Below are positions 1-5,890 of a DNA stretch of 5,890 bases, piece by piece. Under the pieces are notes generated by a model. The model searched no databases. It worked only from the letters and a program-made list of their open reading frames with translations, and was not told where the DNA came from. Every line of letters starts with the position of its first letter. The first letter of the stretch is position 1. The DNA comes from Porticoccaceae bacterium UBA1117 (lineage in GTDB: Bacteria > Pseudomonadota > Gammaproteobacteria > Pseudomonadales > Porticoccaceae), in the NCBI GenBank assembly GCA_002313335.1, contig DCBC01000164.1, positions 4,798 through 10,687 on the forward strand. Direction: 5' to 3'. A program made the translations under genes and the position numbers.

Positions 1-53
1 CAGCTATTGCTAGTAGTAACGTGTTAAAAGGTTTAGATATTTATGCAAATTAA
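1..53 (+). CDS. Probable 3' end of upstream gene, likely mrdA/pbpA (PBP2), partial
   Basis: Only about 16 codons are visible, starting at base 3 and ending with TAA at 51-53. The tail reads AIASSNVLKGLDIYAN. It loosely resembles the end of the PBP2 transpeptidase domain, where a segment of the type A-P-I-A-x-K-V-L-D is common, and mrdA normally lies directly upstream of rodA. In this reading the gene overlaps the rodA start by 11 bases, which would couple the two. The other frames stop at 12-14 and 25-27, so the frame choice is an inference from weak similarity and gene order. The fragment is too short for a firm identification. Confidence 0.42.
   Translation, partial: AIASSNVLKGLDIYAN
26..31 (+). 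promoter_or_regulatory. Ribosome binding site candidate for rodA
   Basis: AAAAGG lies 11 bases before the ATG at 43. This is a moderate Shine-Dalgarno match at slightly long spacing. It supports 43 over the later in-frame ATGs at 70 and 109, which have no better site upstream. Confidence 0.4.
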
Positions 54-1182
54 TGATTTTGTAAGAACAATGCAAAATCCGGGTGGTGCTCGCCAAATCA
101 GTCGATCTATGCATGTTGATTTAATGTTGTTCGTTCTAATTTTTGTACTCTGCGCGTTCGGTCTTGCAGTGTTATACAGTGCCGGCGGCCAAGACTTAGC
201 CTATGTAAAGCGTCAGCTAGTATTCATGGTTGTGGGCTTTGCGTTGATGCTTATCGTCGCGCAAGTCTCTGTGCGATCGCTAGAAAGGTGGGCATTTGTT
301 ATTTATGGATTAGGCTTAGTTACTCTGTTCGCAGTATTGATATTTGGCGTTGGGGCTAAGGGGGCTCAACGCTGGCTAGACCTCGGATTTACGCGATTGC
401 AACCTGCTGAATTGATGAAAGTGTGCGTGCCACTAATGATTTCTGCCTATCTGAGCAAACGGTTTATACCACCCAACTTTAAACATGTTTTTTGGTCTGT
501 GGTGATGATATTAATACCCACTTTATTAATTGTGCGACAACCTGATTTAGGAACAGCAATTCTGGTCTTCATGTCTGGGTTTTTAGTTTTATTTCTAGCG
601 GGGCTGCGCAAACGTTACATAGTTGGTTCCGGCCTGGTTGCTATAGCCGCAATTCCAGTAATGTGGCTGTTTGTACTTCGCGACTATCAAAAACAAAGAA
701 TCCTAACGCTTTTATCACCGGAAGATGACACGTTGGGCTCTGGATGGAACATTATCCAATCCAAAACAGCTATTGGTTCAGGTGGCTTTGAGGGTAAGGG
801 TTGGACAGAAGGAACGCAGTCCCAGTTAAGTTTTCTTCCAGAGAGCCATACTGATTTCATCATCGCGGTCTTAGCCGAGGAATTTGGCTTGATTGGCGTT
901 ATGGCACTCTGTACCCTATATTTATTGATTATCGGAAGATGCTTATTCATTGCCACCAATGCGCAATCACAATTTGGGCGTCTGCTGGCTGGCAGCCTAG
1001 GCAGCATATTTTTTGTTTATATTTTTGTTAATATGGGGATGGTTTCGGGGATACTACCTGTTGTTGGCGCTCCACTGCCAATGATTAGTTATGGTGGAAC
1101 CGCAATTTTAACCCTTTTCATAGGATTTGGTATGCTAATGGCAATAAGTAGAGAGCCTAAGCAAATGAGGACTCAGTTTTGA
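43..1182 (+). CDS. rodA: RodA, SEDS-family peptidoglycan glycosyltransferase
   Basis: RodA (MrdB) is the inner-membrane enzyme that polymerises lipid II into glycan strands during lateral wall growth, in a complex with the transpeptidase PBP2. The 379-residue product is close to the usual 370 or so. It has about ten hydrophobic segments: roughly residues 27-47, 56-76, 83-103, 125-140, 150-166, 170-188, 193-212 and three more after 270. Family signatures are present: GAQRWLDLG with LQPAE (Glu123) and the ELMK turn near 107-126, the PESHTDFI motif with the Asp equivalent to the catalytic Asp262 of E. coli RodA at position 271, and GAPLPMISYGG near the C-terminus. The long periplasmic loop lies between about 213 and 270. 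RodA is preferred over FtsW because of the overall sequence and the neighbouring wall-remodelling genes. The gene appears intact and shares four bases with the next gene. Confidence 0.96.
   Translation: MQINDFVRTMQNPGGARQISRSMHVDLMLFVLIFVLCAFGLAVLYSAGGQDLAYVKRQLVFMVVGFALMLIVAQVSVRSLERWAFVIYGLGLVTLFAVLIFGVGAKGAQRWLDLGFTRLQPAELMKVCVPLMISAYLSKRFIPPNFKHVFWSVVMILIPTLLIVRQPDLGTAILVFMSGFLVLFLAGLRKRYIVGSGLVAIAAIPVMWLFVLRDYQKQRILTLLSPEDDTLGSGWNIIQSKTAIGSGGFEGKGWTEGTQSQLSFLPESHTDFIIAVLAEEFGLIGVMALCTLYLLIIGRCLFIATNAQSQFGRLLAGSLGSIFFVYIFVNMGMVSGILPVVGAPLPMISYGGTAILTLFIGFGMLMAISREPKQMRTQF
1167..1171 (+). promoter_or_regulatory. Strong ribosome binding site that fixes a TTG start
   Basis: GAGGA lies inside the end of rodA, seven bases before the TTG at 1179. 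The strong match at ideal spacing supports the TTG start. The first in-frame ATG lies about 36 codons later and would remove the signal peptide. Confidence 0.7.
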
Positions 1183-2204
1183 ATTATCTTTTAAGAATCT
1201 TTACATATTGTATTTTTACCTTGAACTGCGCAACATCATGGGCGGATTATTCCAATCATCCTGATGCTGTAAAGTTCGTGGACACCATGGTTACCGAGCA
1301 TCAATTTGACCGCCAGCAAATGTTTGACTGGTTGGCCTCAGCCGAGCATCAGAAATCTATCGTGGCTGCAATGAGTCGTCCTGCAGAGAAATCGAAAGCT
1401 TGGCATGAATACCGAAAGATTTTTGTTACGGACACTAGGGTTTCTAGAGGGCAAACGTTTTGGTTAGAAAACATAGACACCCTAGAGAGAGCTGAAAAAG
1501 AGTTCGGTGTTGATCCTGCAATCATTGTCAGTATTATTGGTGTTGAAACGAACTATGGCCGAAATGTGGGTAGCTACAATGTAATCGATGCATTATCTAC
1601 ACTGGCATTTGATTACTACACTGAGATTGAAAAACGCGAGTCTCGTCAAAAATTTTTCACCACTCAACTAGAGCATTTATTTCTGTTAGCTCGCGAGCAG
1701 GGCAAAGACCCCCTTACACTAAAAGGCTCCTATGCGGGGGCCATGGGGTGGGGTCAGTTTATGCCCAACAGCTATCGTAACTATGCAGTAGATTATGACG
1801 GTGATCAATTTGCCGATATATGGACAAACCCTGTAGATGCCATTGGTAGCGTTGCCAATTACTTTACTAAGCACGGCTGGAAAGAAGGGCAACCAGTGGC
1901 CACAAAAGCGTATATTGAGGAAGGAAAAACAATAGATGCTAAAGAACTTAATAAAATGAAGCGTCCAACTAAAACAATTGCTGATCTAGCGGCTCAGGGT
2001 TATATTCCAGCGGCCCAATTTGCAGCTGATCTTCCTGCATTCCCGATCCGCCTGGACGCTAAGTATGGACACGAATATTGGCTGGGTTTACATAACTTCT
2101 ACGTCATTGGCCGATATAACCCAAGAACTAAGTATGCCATGGCGGTTTTTCAATTGAGCCAGAGTATTCGCAGTAAACTATGTAAGGCAGATAATATTTG
2201 TTAG
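1179..2204 (+). CDS. mltB: MltB/SltB-type lytic murein transglycosylase (GH103)
   Basis: This periplasmic enzyme cleaves the glycan strands of peptidoglycan, forming 1,6-anhydromuramyl ends. The 341-residue product starts with a short signal peptide (about residues 1-22, cleavage expected after SWA). Catalytic Glu123 sits in IIGVETNYG, equivalent to Glu162 of E. coli Slt35/MltB. GSYAGAMGWGQFMP follows at 183-196, then an Asp-rich DYDGDQFAD loop (Asp205, 207, 209, 213) matching the calcium-binding loop of Slt35. The RYNPRTKYAMAV block near the end is also typical of the family. The start is TTG, overlapping the rodA stop as TTGA, with GAGGA seven bases upstream. Cys17 is preceded by TLN, which is not a standard lipobox (Gly or Ala is expected at -1). 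The protein is therefore more likely soluble, like Pseudomonas SltB1, than a lipoprotein like MltB; sltB is an equally fair name. Confidence 0.93.
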   Translation: MNYLLRIFTYCIFTLNCATSWADYSNHPDAVKFVDTMVTEHQFDRQQMFDWLASAEHQKSIVAAMSRPAEKSKAWHEYRKIFVTDTRVSRGQTFWLENIDTLERAEKEFGVDPAIIVSIIGVETNYGRNVGSYNVIDALSTLAFDYYTEIEKRESRQKFFTTQLEHLFLLAREQGKDPLTLKGSYAGAMGWGQFMPNSYRNYAVDYDGDQFADIWTNPVDAIGSVANYFTKHGWKEGQPVATKAYIEEGKTIDAKELNKMKRPTKTIADLAAQGYIPAAQFAADLPAFPIRLDAKYGHEYWLGLHNFYVIGRYNPRTKYAMAVFQLSQSIRSKLCKADNIC

Positions 2205-2259
2205 CGATTTAATCAGCTAATTCATCTGTAATTCAAACTAACTGGTTGCGTCTCATAAA

Positions 2260-2287
2260 ATCGCGTATGTCTATGCACATGCGCGGT
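2260..2287 (+). other. Strong hairpin in the gap upstream of dacA
   Basis: Bases 2260-2270 pair with 2277-2287 across all 11 positions, including two G-U wobbles, around a six-base CTATGC loop. The stem core is GC-rich. No T-run follows (the next bases are CTTGGGTG), so this is not a standard intrinsic terminator on the plus strand. It could be an RNA stability or processing element, a 5' leader structure for dacA, or a protein-binding palindrome. The pairing is read directly; the role is unknown. Confidence 0.45.
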
Positions 2288-2302
2288 CTTGGGTGATAAA
2301 CT
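2274..2302 (+). promoter_or_regulatory. Weak sigma70-type promoter candidate for dacA
   Basis: TGCACA (2274-2279) is followed after 17 bases by TAAACT (2297-2302), preceded by TG at 2294-2295 as in an extended -10. Each hexamer matches consensus at four of six positions. A start near 2309 would leave a leader of about 30 bases before the dacA ATG. A second weak option is TTCAAA (2232-2237) with CATAAA (2254-2259). The 134-base gap is the only place in the plus-strand gene series long enough for an independent promoter, but the sequence evidence is modest. Confidence 0.28.
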
Positions 2303-2338
2303 GGCATCTTTAAACCGCAAAACAATGGTAGTGAGACT

Positions 2339-3514
2339 ATGACAAAGAAATGGCTTTTACCCGCTGCGTTAATTATTGTATTAATCGCCTTTTCATCATT
2401 TAGCAGCGCACAAAACATGCGCCCCGCAGCACCAGAAATTGCCGCTAAAGCGTGGATTCTCATTGATGCAAATACCGGCACTGTCTTACTGGAAAATAAT
2501 GCCGACAAACAACTACCGCCAGCAAGCCTTGCCAAGATGATGACTACCTATTTAGTCTCTAACGAGATTAATGAGGGTCGCTTGACCGAAGATGCTGAGG
2601 TATTGATCAGTGATAATGCCTGGGTACTTGGAGGGGCTAAAACCGACGGATCTACCATGTTTTTAAGCCCTAGGTCTCGCGTTTCAGTACTAGATCTAAT
2701 GCATGGAGTCATTATTCAATCCGGTAACGATGCTGCTATCGCACTGGCTGAGCATGTCGCCGGTGGAGAGCATGCCTTTGCTGATCTTATGAATCAACAA
2801 GCAGAGCTTCTGGGTATGAATAATACTCAGTACATGAACGCAACAGGACTTCCTGCCGAGGGAATGTTTAGTTCCGCACGTGATCTGTCGAAAATTGCGC
2901 GTGCGATAATTCGAGACCATCCGACGTACTACGCAATATATTCAAAGAAGTACTTTGAGCATAACAATATTAATCAACCTAATCGTAATCGGCTGTTATG
3001 GCGAGATAAGAGTGTCGATGGACTGAAAACAGGAAGAACTGAGGAAGCTGGCTACTGCTTGGTGTCCTCGGCTAAGCGACGAGATATGCGGCTGATTGCA
3101 GTGGTGCTGGGCGCTACAAATGATGAGTCCAGAGCACGTGAATCACAACGGCTACTGTCCTATGGATTTAGATATTTTGATACCCAAACTATATATTCTG
3201 CCGGCGAAACATTAAAAGCTAATGCGAAATTATGGTACGGCGAGGACGAATTCTTAAACTTAACCGTAGCTGATGATGTTACGCTCACTTTTCCTCGCGG
3301 GTCAGAGAAAAAATTTAAAGCCGAAATTTCGCTTAATGAGGTTATTACTGCGCCCATTGCAGCAGGTCAGGTACTTGGCAATTTACAGATTAGCCTAAAT
3401 GAAAATTTGTTAGTTGATATACCCTTGGTTGCGGAAAAAGATATTGCTGAGTCGGGTCTTTTTGCGAAGCTGTTTGATTGGATTATTCTTTTCTTTACAG
3501 AACTCCTATCCTGA
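2339..3514 (+). CDS. dacA: D-alanyl-D-alanine carboxypeptidase (PBP5/6 type)
   Basis: This low-molecular-weight penicillin-binding protein removes the terminal D-Ala from pentapeptide stems of peptidoglycan on the periplasmic face of the inner membrane. The 391-residue product is near the 403 of E. coli PBP5. It has a signal peptide (TKK followed by a hydrophobic stretch, cleavage expected after SSA near residue 24). All three peptidase S11 motifs are present: Ser63-x-x-Lys66 in PPASLAKMMT, Ser128-Gly-Asn130, and Lys230-Thr-Gly232. Residues from about 285 to 365 match the beta-rich PBP5 C-terminal domain, and the last 20 or so (GLFAKLFDWIILFF and on) form the amphipathic membrane anchor. The ribosome binding site is weak (GTGAG, only three bases from the ATG), but the start is set by the signal peptide. 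Pseudomonas calls the equivalent gene dacC; dacA and dacC cannot be told apart here. Confidence 0.95.
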   Translation: MTKKWLLPAALIIVLIAFSSFSSAQNMRPAAPEIAAKAWILIDANTGTVLLENNADKQLPPASLAKMMTTYLVSNEINEGRLTEDAEVLISDNAWVLGGAKTDGSTMFLSPRSRVSVLDLMHGVIIQSGNDAAIALAEHVAGGEHAFADLMNQQAELLGMNNTQYMNATGLPAEGMFSSARDLSKIARAIIRDHPTYYAIYSKKYFEHNNINQPNRNRLLWRDKSVDGLKTGRTEEAGYCLVSSAKRRDMRLIAVVLGATNDESRARESQRLLSYGFRYFDTQTIYSAGETLKANAKLWYGEDEFLNLTVADDVTLTFPRGSEKKFKAEISLNEVITAPIAAGQVLGNLQISLNENLLVDIPLVAEKDIAESGLFAKLFDWIILFFTELLS

Positions 3515-3524
3515 GAACATTGAT

Positions 3525-3794
3525 GTGAATGATCAAAACGCGCCAAAGATAGAGTTTCCCTGTGACTACCCTATTAAAATTTTAGGGGAGGCTAATAGTA
3601 GCTTTGTAGAGCATGTATTAGCCGTGATGGACAACTATGCACCTGGCTTTGACCGGCAAAAGATTTCGGTGCGTGACAGTAGTAAAGGTCGCTGGCAATC
3701 CATAACAGTGACTATTATTGCAACCGGCAAGCCACAATTGGAAAGTATCTTTGCTGCTCTGAAAACCAGCTCCAGCGTGAAAATGGTCCTCTGA
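3525..3794 (+). CDS. ybeD: YbeD / DUF493 (UPF0250) family protein
   Basis: This small cytosolic protein of unsettled role belongs to the family with an ACT-like fold that lies between dacA and lipB in E. coli. I start it at GTG 3525, giving 89 residues against 87 in E. coli YbeD. GAGAA (3513-3517), which straddles the dacA stop, lies seven bases upstream as a ribosome binding site. Family landmarks are [12 protein letters not shown] near the N-terminus, an APG stretch in the middle, [14 protein letters not shown], and the terminal VKMVL. The same frame stays open back to an ATG at 3414 inside dacA, but those extra 37 residues are hydrophobic, have no counterpart in the family, and duplicate dacA sequence in another frame. 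The gap to dacA is 10 bases and to lipB 2 bases, so the three are almost certainly one transcript. A link to lipoylation or wall synthesis is suggested only by position. Confidence 0.88.
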   Translation: MNDQNAPKIEFPCDYPIKILGEANSSFVEHVLAVMDNYAPGFDRQKISVRDSSKGRWQSITVTIIATGKPQLESIFAALKTSSSVKMVL

Positions 3795-3796
3795 TC

Positions 3797-4468
3797 ATGA
3801 CCAATGCCTCGTCGATCATTATCCGTCAACTCGGACTTCAAGATTACACTAAAATATTTACCTTGATGAAAGCCTTTACTGATCAGCGAAGTATATCGAC
3901 ACGCGATGAGATTTGGTACGTACAGCATAATCCGGTATTCACTCAAGGACAGGCCGGTAAAGATGAGTACATTCTAATTGCCGGTGATATTCCGATAGTG
4001 AAAAGCGACCGTGGCGGCCATGTTACTTATCATGGCCCAGGCCAGATAACTGCATACCTGTTAATCGATTTGAAGCGACTTAATATTGGAGTGCGCGGGC
4101 TAGTTTCTTTGATCGAAAAAGCACTGGTAGATACCCTATTTGACTGGAATATAGAGGCCGCACCGCACCGCGCGGCACCCGGTGTATATGTCTCTAATGG
4201 GAAGAAAATCGCTTCTTTAGGCTTACGCATTCGAAAAGGATGTAGCTACCATGGTTTAAACTTTAACGTTGATATGGATATGTCACCCTGGCAGCGTATT
4301 AATCCATGTGGCCTAGACGTTGAAATGACTCAACTCGCTGACTTAGTAGATAATATCCCCATCTTAGAGGAGGTGATCGATAAATTAACCGACCATCTTT
4401 TAGTAGGACTCGGTTATAATGAATACCAAAAGCGGGCGGACCAACCAACTCTAAATAATGGATTCTGA
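3797..4468 (+). CDS. lipB: Octanoyl-[ACP]:protein N-octanoyltransferase LipB
   Basis: LipB moves octanoate from octanoyl-ACP onto the target lysine of lipoyl domains (E2 subunits of pyruvate and 2-oxoglutarate dehydrogenase, and GcvH), the first step of endogenous lipoate synthesis in the cytosol. The 223-residue product aligns from its first residues with E. coli LipB (213): [30 protein letters not shown], then [14 protein letters not shown]. The catalytic pair is present as Lys137 in [10 protein letters not shown] and Cys171 in INPCG, with the same 34-residue spacing as Lys135 and Cys169 of E. coli. The last 45 or so residues are divergent, as is usual. The ATG lies two bases after the ybeD stop and has no clear Shine-Dalgarno, so translation probably depends on coupling to ybeD. 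It sits just before lipA, which uses its product. Confidence 0.96.
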   Translation: MTNASSIIIRQLGLQDYTKIFTLMKAFTDQRSISTRDEIWYVQHNPVFTQGQAGKDEYILIAGDIPIVKSDRGGHVTYHGPGQITAYLLIDLKRLNIGVRGLVSLIEKALVDTLFDWNIEAAPHRAAPGVYVSNGKKIASLGLRIRKGCSYHGLNFNVDMDMSPWQRINPCGLDVEMTQLADLVDNIPILEEVIDKLTDHLLVGLGYNEYQKRADQPTLNNGF

Positions 4469-4524
4469 TGACTATTGTTCGTAGTAGATATTATCGTAGC
4501 AACAAAAAAAATGGATGTAGATAA
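4468..4524 (+). other. 18-codon minicistron between lipB and lipA (possible coupling leader)
   Basis: An ATG at 4468-4470 overlaps the lipB stop (TGATG) and opens an 18-codon frame that ends at TAA 4522-4524, in the +1 frame relative to lipA. It reads through the A8 run at 4504-4511 and stops 11 bases past the lipA ATG. The arrangement would let ribosomes finishing lipB restart, stop just after the lipA ATG, and reinitiate there. The peptide ([18 protein letters not shown]) is basic and not recognised. It may equally be a chance frame. Confidence 0.25.
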
Positions 4525-5536
4525 GATTAATAGCCCAGCGATCAATCTAATTCCAACTATTGACCTTCAAACAGCACCCCCAAAGCGTACTCGACGTTTG
4601 CAAGCTGGTGAGAAATTACGCAGTGCAGACAAAGTTGAGAGGATCCCTGTTAAGGTTATCCCGACTACTGAAATACAGCGCAAACCATCCTGGATGCGAG
4701 TACGTTTGTCCGCTTCACCAAAAGTACAAGAAATAAAGCAAATTCTGCGCCGTCATAAAATGTCTACAGTCTGTGAAGAGGCTGCCTGCCCAAACTTGCA
4801 TGAATGCTTTAGTGGAGGCACCGCCACTTTCATGATCATGGGTGAAATTTGTACTCGACGTTGTCCGTTTTGTGATGTCGGTCACGGTAAACCTAACAAA
4901 CTAGATGCGGCAGAACCAAAAAATTTAGCCTTAGCGATTCATGAGATGGCGCTCAAGTATGTTGTAATTACCTCAGTAGACAGAGATGATCTTCGCGATG
5001 GCGGCGCACAACATTTTGCGGATTGTATTCGCGAAGCGCGGCTTCTATCACCAGAACTTAAAGTAGAGATTCTAGTGCCTGATTTTCGTGGTCGTATGAC
5101 CCCTGCCCTAGAAATTATGAGCGCTACCCCACCTGATGTCTTTAACCACAATATGGAAACTGTCCCACGACTTTATCGCGAAGCACGACCTGGTGCTAAT
5201 TACGCTTGGTCATTAAAGCTGCTCAAGGAATATAAAGCACGTAACCCTCAGATACAGACTAAATCAGGATTAATGGTAGGTCTAGGCGAAACCAAAGATG
5301 AACTCTTGAGAACACTAGATGATCTGCGTGAGCATGATGTAGATATGCTAACGGTTGGCCAGTACTTGCAGCCCTCTGCAAGCCACCTGGCGATTGATAG
5401 ATTTGTTCACCCTGATGAATTTGCGGAGTACACTGAGTACGCGTATAAAATTGGCTTTAAGCAAGCTGCCTGCGGTCCCTTAGTACGATCAAGCTATCAT
5501 GCCGATAAGCAAGCCCGTGGAGAGAAAGTTACCTAG
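4511..5536 (+). CDS. lipA: Lipoyl synthase LipA (radical SAM)
   Basis: LipA inserts two sulfurs at C6 and C8 of protein-bound octanoyl groups, completing the lipoyl cofactor on LipB-modified proteins. With the ATG at 4511 it has 341 residues. The auxiliary [4Fe-4S] cluster cysteines are Cys88, Cys93 and Cys99 ([12 protein letters not shown]). The radical-SAM cluster is CTRRCPFC at 114-121. [36 protein letters not shown] and TVGQYLQPS follow, and RSSYHAD near residue 326 carries the serine ligand of the auxiliary cluster. The N-terminal 70 residues ([22 protein letters not shown]) resemble the Pseudomonas form. The start is uncertain: ATG 4511 fits the family length but has no Shine-Dalgarno and sits in an A8 run, while TTG 4475 in the same frame would add 12 residues (353 in total). 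It is probably co-transcribed with lipB, from which it is separated by 42 bases. Confidence 0.95.
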   Translation: MDVDKINSPAINLIPTIDLQTAPPKRTRRLQAGEKLRSADKVERIPVKVIPTTEIQRKPSWMRVRLSASPKVQEIKQILRRHKMSTVCEEAACPNLHECFSGGTATFMIMGEICTRRCPFCDVGHGKPNKLDAAEPKNLALAIHEMALKYVVITSVDRDDLRDGGAQHFADCIREARLLSPELKVEILVPDFRGRMTPALEIMSATPPDVFNHNMETVPRLYREARPGANYAWSLKLLKEYKARNPQIQTKSGLMVGLGETKDELLRTLDDLREHDVDMLTVGQYLQPSASHLAIDRFVHPDEFAEYTEYAYKIGFKQAACGPLVRSSYHADKQARGEKVT

Positions 5537-5641
5537 CTATATGACGCTAAAGCAGACTGGCACGAATAGTTTTTATTCATGGTTGGGGTGACCCTAGAGC
5601 CAGCTCTTCCTTAAAGACCGATACGGAGTAATGTTCTAAGG
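5537..5641. other. Intergenic gap between convergent genes, no clear terminator
   Basis: This 105-base stretch lies between lipA and the minus-strand gene. It contains only weak structures: a five-pair AT-rich stem at 5564-5568/5574-5578, AGAG/CTCT at 5596-5599/5604-5607, and CTGGC 5557-5561 pairing with GCCAG 5599-5603. None is a GC-rich stem followed by a T-run, so I do not call an intrinsic terminator although convergent genes would be expected to have one. Confidence 0.3.
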
Positions 5642-5890
5642 TTAGTCTTTTGTCCACACTTCTCTAACGGGTTCGCCAAAGTCGTCATAAATAACTTTCT
5701 TCTTGGCCCGGCTAGTCGACGCAGAGGCCTTGGGTGCCGCCTTCTTCTTTTTGCGGTTGTCTAATGCGGAAACAACATCATTGATATAGGTGCGCGTTTT
5801 AGGGGGTTCACCACTGACAAACGCAGAGCGCCCTCTCGGCTTATCCGCTGGCTCACCGGTTTCTCCCGCTTGGTGCTGTTTAATCTCACC
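5642..5890 (-). CDS. C-terminal part of an unidentified Lys-rich protein (partial)
   Basis: The minus strand is open from the window edge at 5890 to TAA (complement of 5642-5644), giving the last 82 residues of a protein whose start lies outside. I do not recognise it. The visible part is hydrophilic and basic: a Gly/Glu/Pro/Lys-rich stretch, a short ordered-looking segment (KTRTYINDVVSALDN, about residues 31-45), a Lys/Ala/Ser linker containing KKKK and KKK, and a tail VIYDDFGEPVREVW that looks like a conserved motif rather than random translation. No membrane segment or signal is visible in this part. The gene converges on lipA. The linker composition would suit a nucleic-acid-binding or anchoring role, but that is a guess from composition alone. 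It could also be a spurious frame, though the gene-sized open frame and the motif-like tail argue for a real gene. Confidence 0.55.
   Translation of the reverse strand, partial: GEIKQHQAGETGEPADKPRGRSAFVSGEPPKTRTYINDVVSALDNRKKKKAAPKASASTSRAKKKVIYDDFGEPVREVWTKD

Noticed and set aside
687..1007. 106-codon open frame on the minus strand inside rodA
   Set aside because: It lies wholly opposite a well-supported SEDS gene, its translation is Pro/Ser/Lys-rich without family features, and it has no operon context.
2246..2275. TTGCGT as a -35 element for a promoter
   Set aside because: No hexamer resembling TATAAT lies at 16-18 bases downstream; the alternative at 2274-2302 is better.
2233..2535. 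100-codon minus-strand frame covering the gap upstream of dacA
   Set aside because: More than half of it is antisense to the dacA signal peptide and N-terminus. The product has no recognisable domain, and the translation is explained by the opposite strand of dacA.
3414..3524. Upstream extension of the ybeD-family frame into dacA with a hydrophobic, signal-like stretch
   Set aside because: The overlap with conserved dacA coding sequence explains the hydrophobicity. The family starts near residue 38 of this frame, where a GTG with a ribosome binding site is found.
3635..3946. 103-codon minus-strand frame across the ybeD/lipB junction
   Set aside because: It is antisense to two conserved genes and shows no recognisable motif.
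5557..5607. Possible branched terminator structure after lipA
   Set aside because: The stems are only four or five pairs, one is AT-only, the closing pairs are separated by nearly 40 bases, and no T-run follows a stable stem.
5609..5650. Inverted segments CCTTA/TAAGG and AAAGAC/GTCTTT near the end of the minus-strand gene
   Set aside because: The two pairings are mutually incompatible, the loops exceed 20 bases, and short matches of this size are expected by chance.

Overview
This window is an ordinary chromosomal housekeeping segment, most probably from a gammaproteobacterium. The evidence is the gene order (rodA, an MltB/SltB-type lytic transglycosylase, a D,D-carboxypeptidase, a YbeD-family protein, lipB, lipA), which matches the cell-wall plus lipoate block known from Pseudomonas and relatives. 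LipB and LipA also read closely like the gammaproteobacterial proteins, LipA especially like the Pseudomonas form with its extended N-terminus. By eye the base composition is slightly AT-leaning, and I see no insertion sequence, tRNA, phage gene, CRISPR array or island signature.

Layout: bases 1-53 probably hold the last codons of the upstream gene, likely mrdA/pbpA (PBP2). rodA (43-1182) follows, and its stop codon overlaps the TTG start of the lytic transglycosylase (1179-2204). A 134-base gap (2205-2338) contains a strong 11-bp hairpin and a weak promoter candidate. Pseudomonas-type loci carry rlpA at this point, and it is absent here. Next come dacA (2339-3514), a YbeD/DUF493 gene that I start at a GTG (3525-3794), lipB (3797-4468) and lipA (4511-5536, start uncertain), all tightly spaced and apparently co-transcribed. 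A 105-base gap separates lipA from a convergent, truncated minus-strand gene (5642-5890) of unknown function.

How the genes work together: RodA polymerises glycan strands for side-wall elongation with PBP2, the lytic transglycosylase cleaves glycan strands, and the DacA-type enzyme trims pentapeptide stems, so the first half is a peptidoglycan elongation and remodelling cluster. LipB transfers octanoate from acyl carrier protein to lipoyl domains and LipA inserts two sulfurs, so the second half is the endogenous lipoate synthesis pair. The YbeD-family protein lies between the two groups, as it does in E. coli.

I found no convincing previously undescribed system. The points worth a second look are local: non-ATG starts and translational coupling, an 18-codon minicistron that overlaps the lipA start at an A8 run, the missing rlpA with a hairpin in its place, and the unidentified Lys-rich convergent protein.
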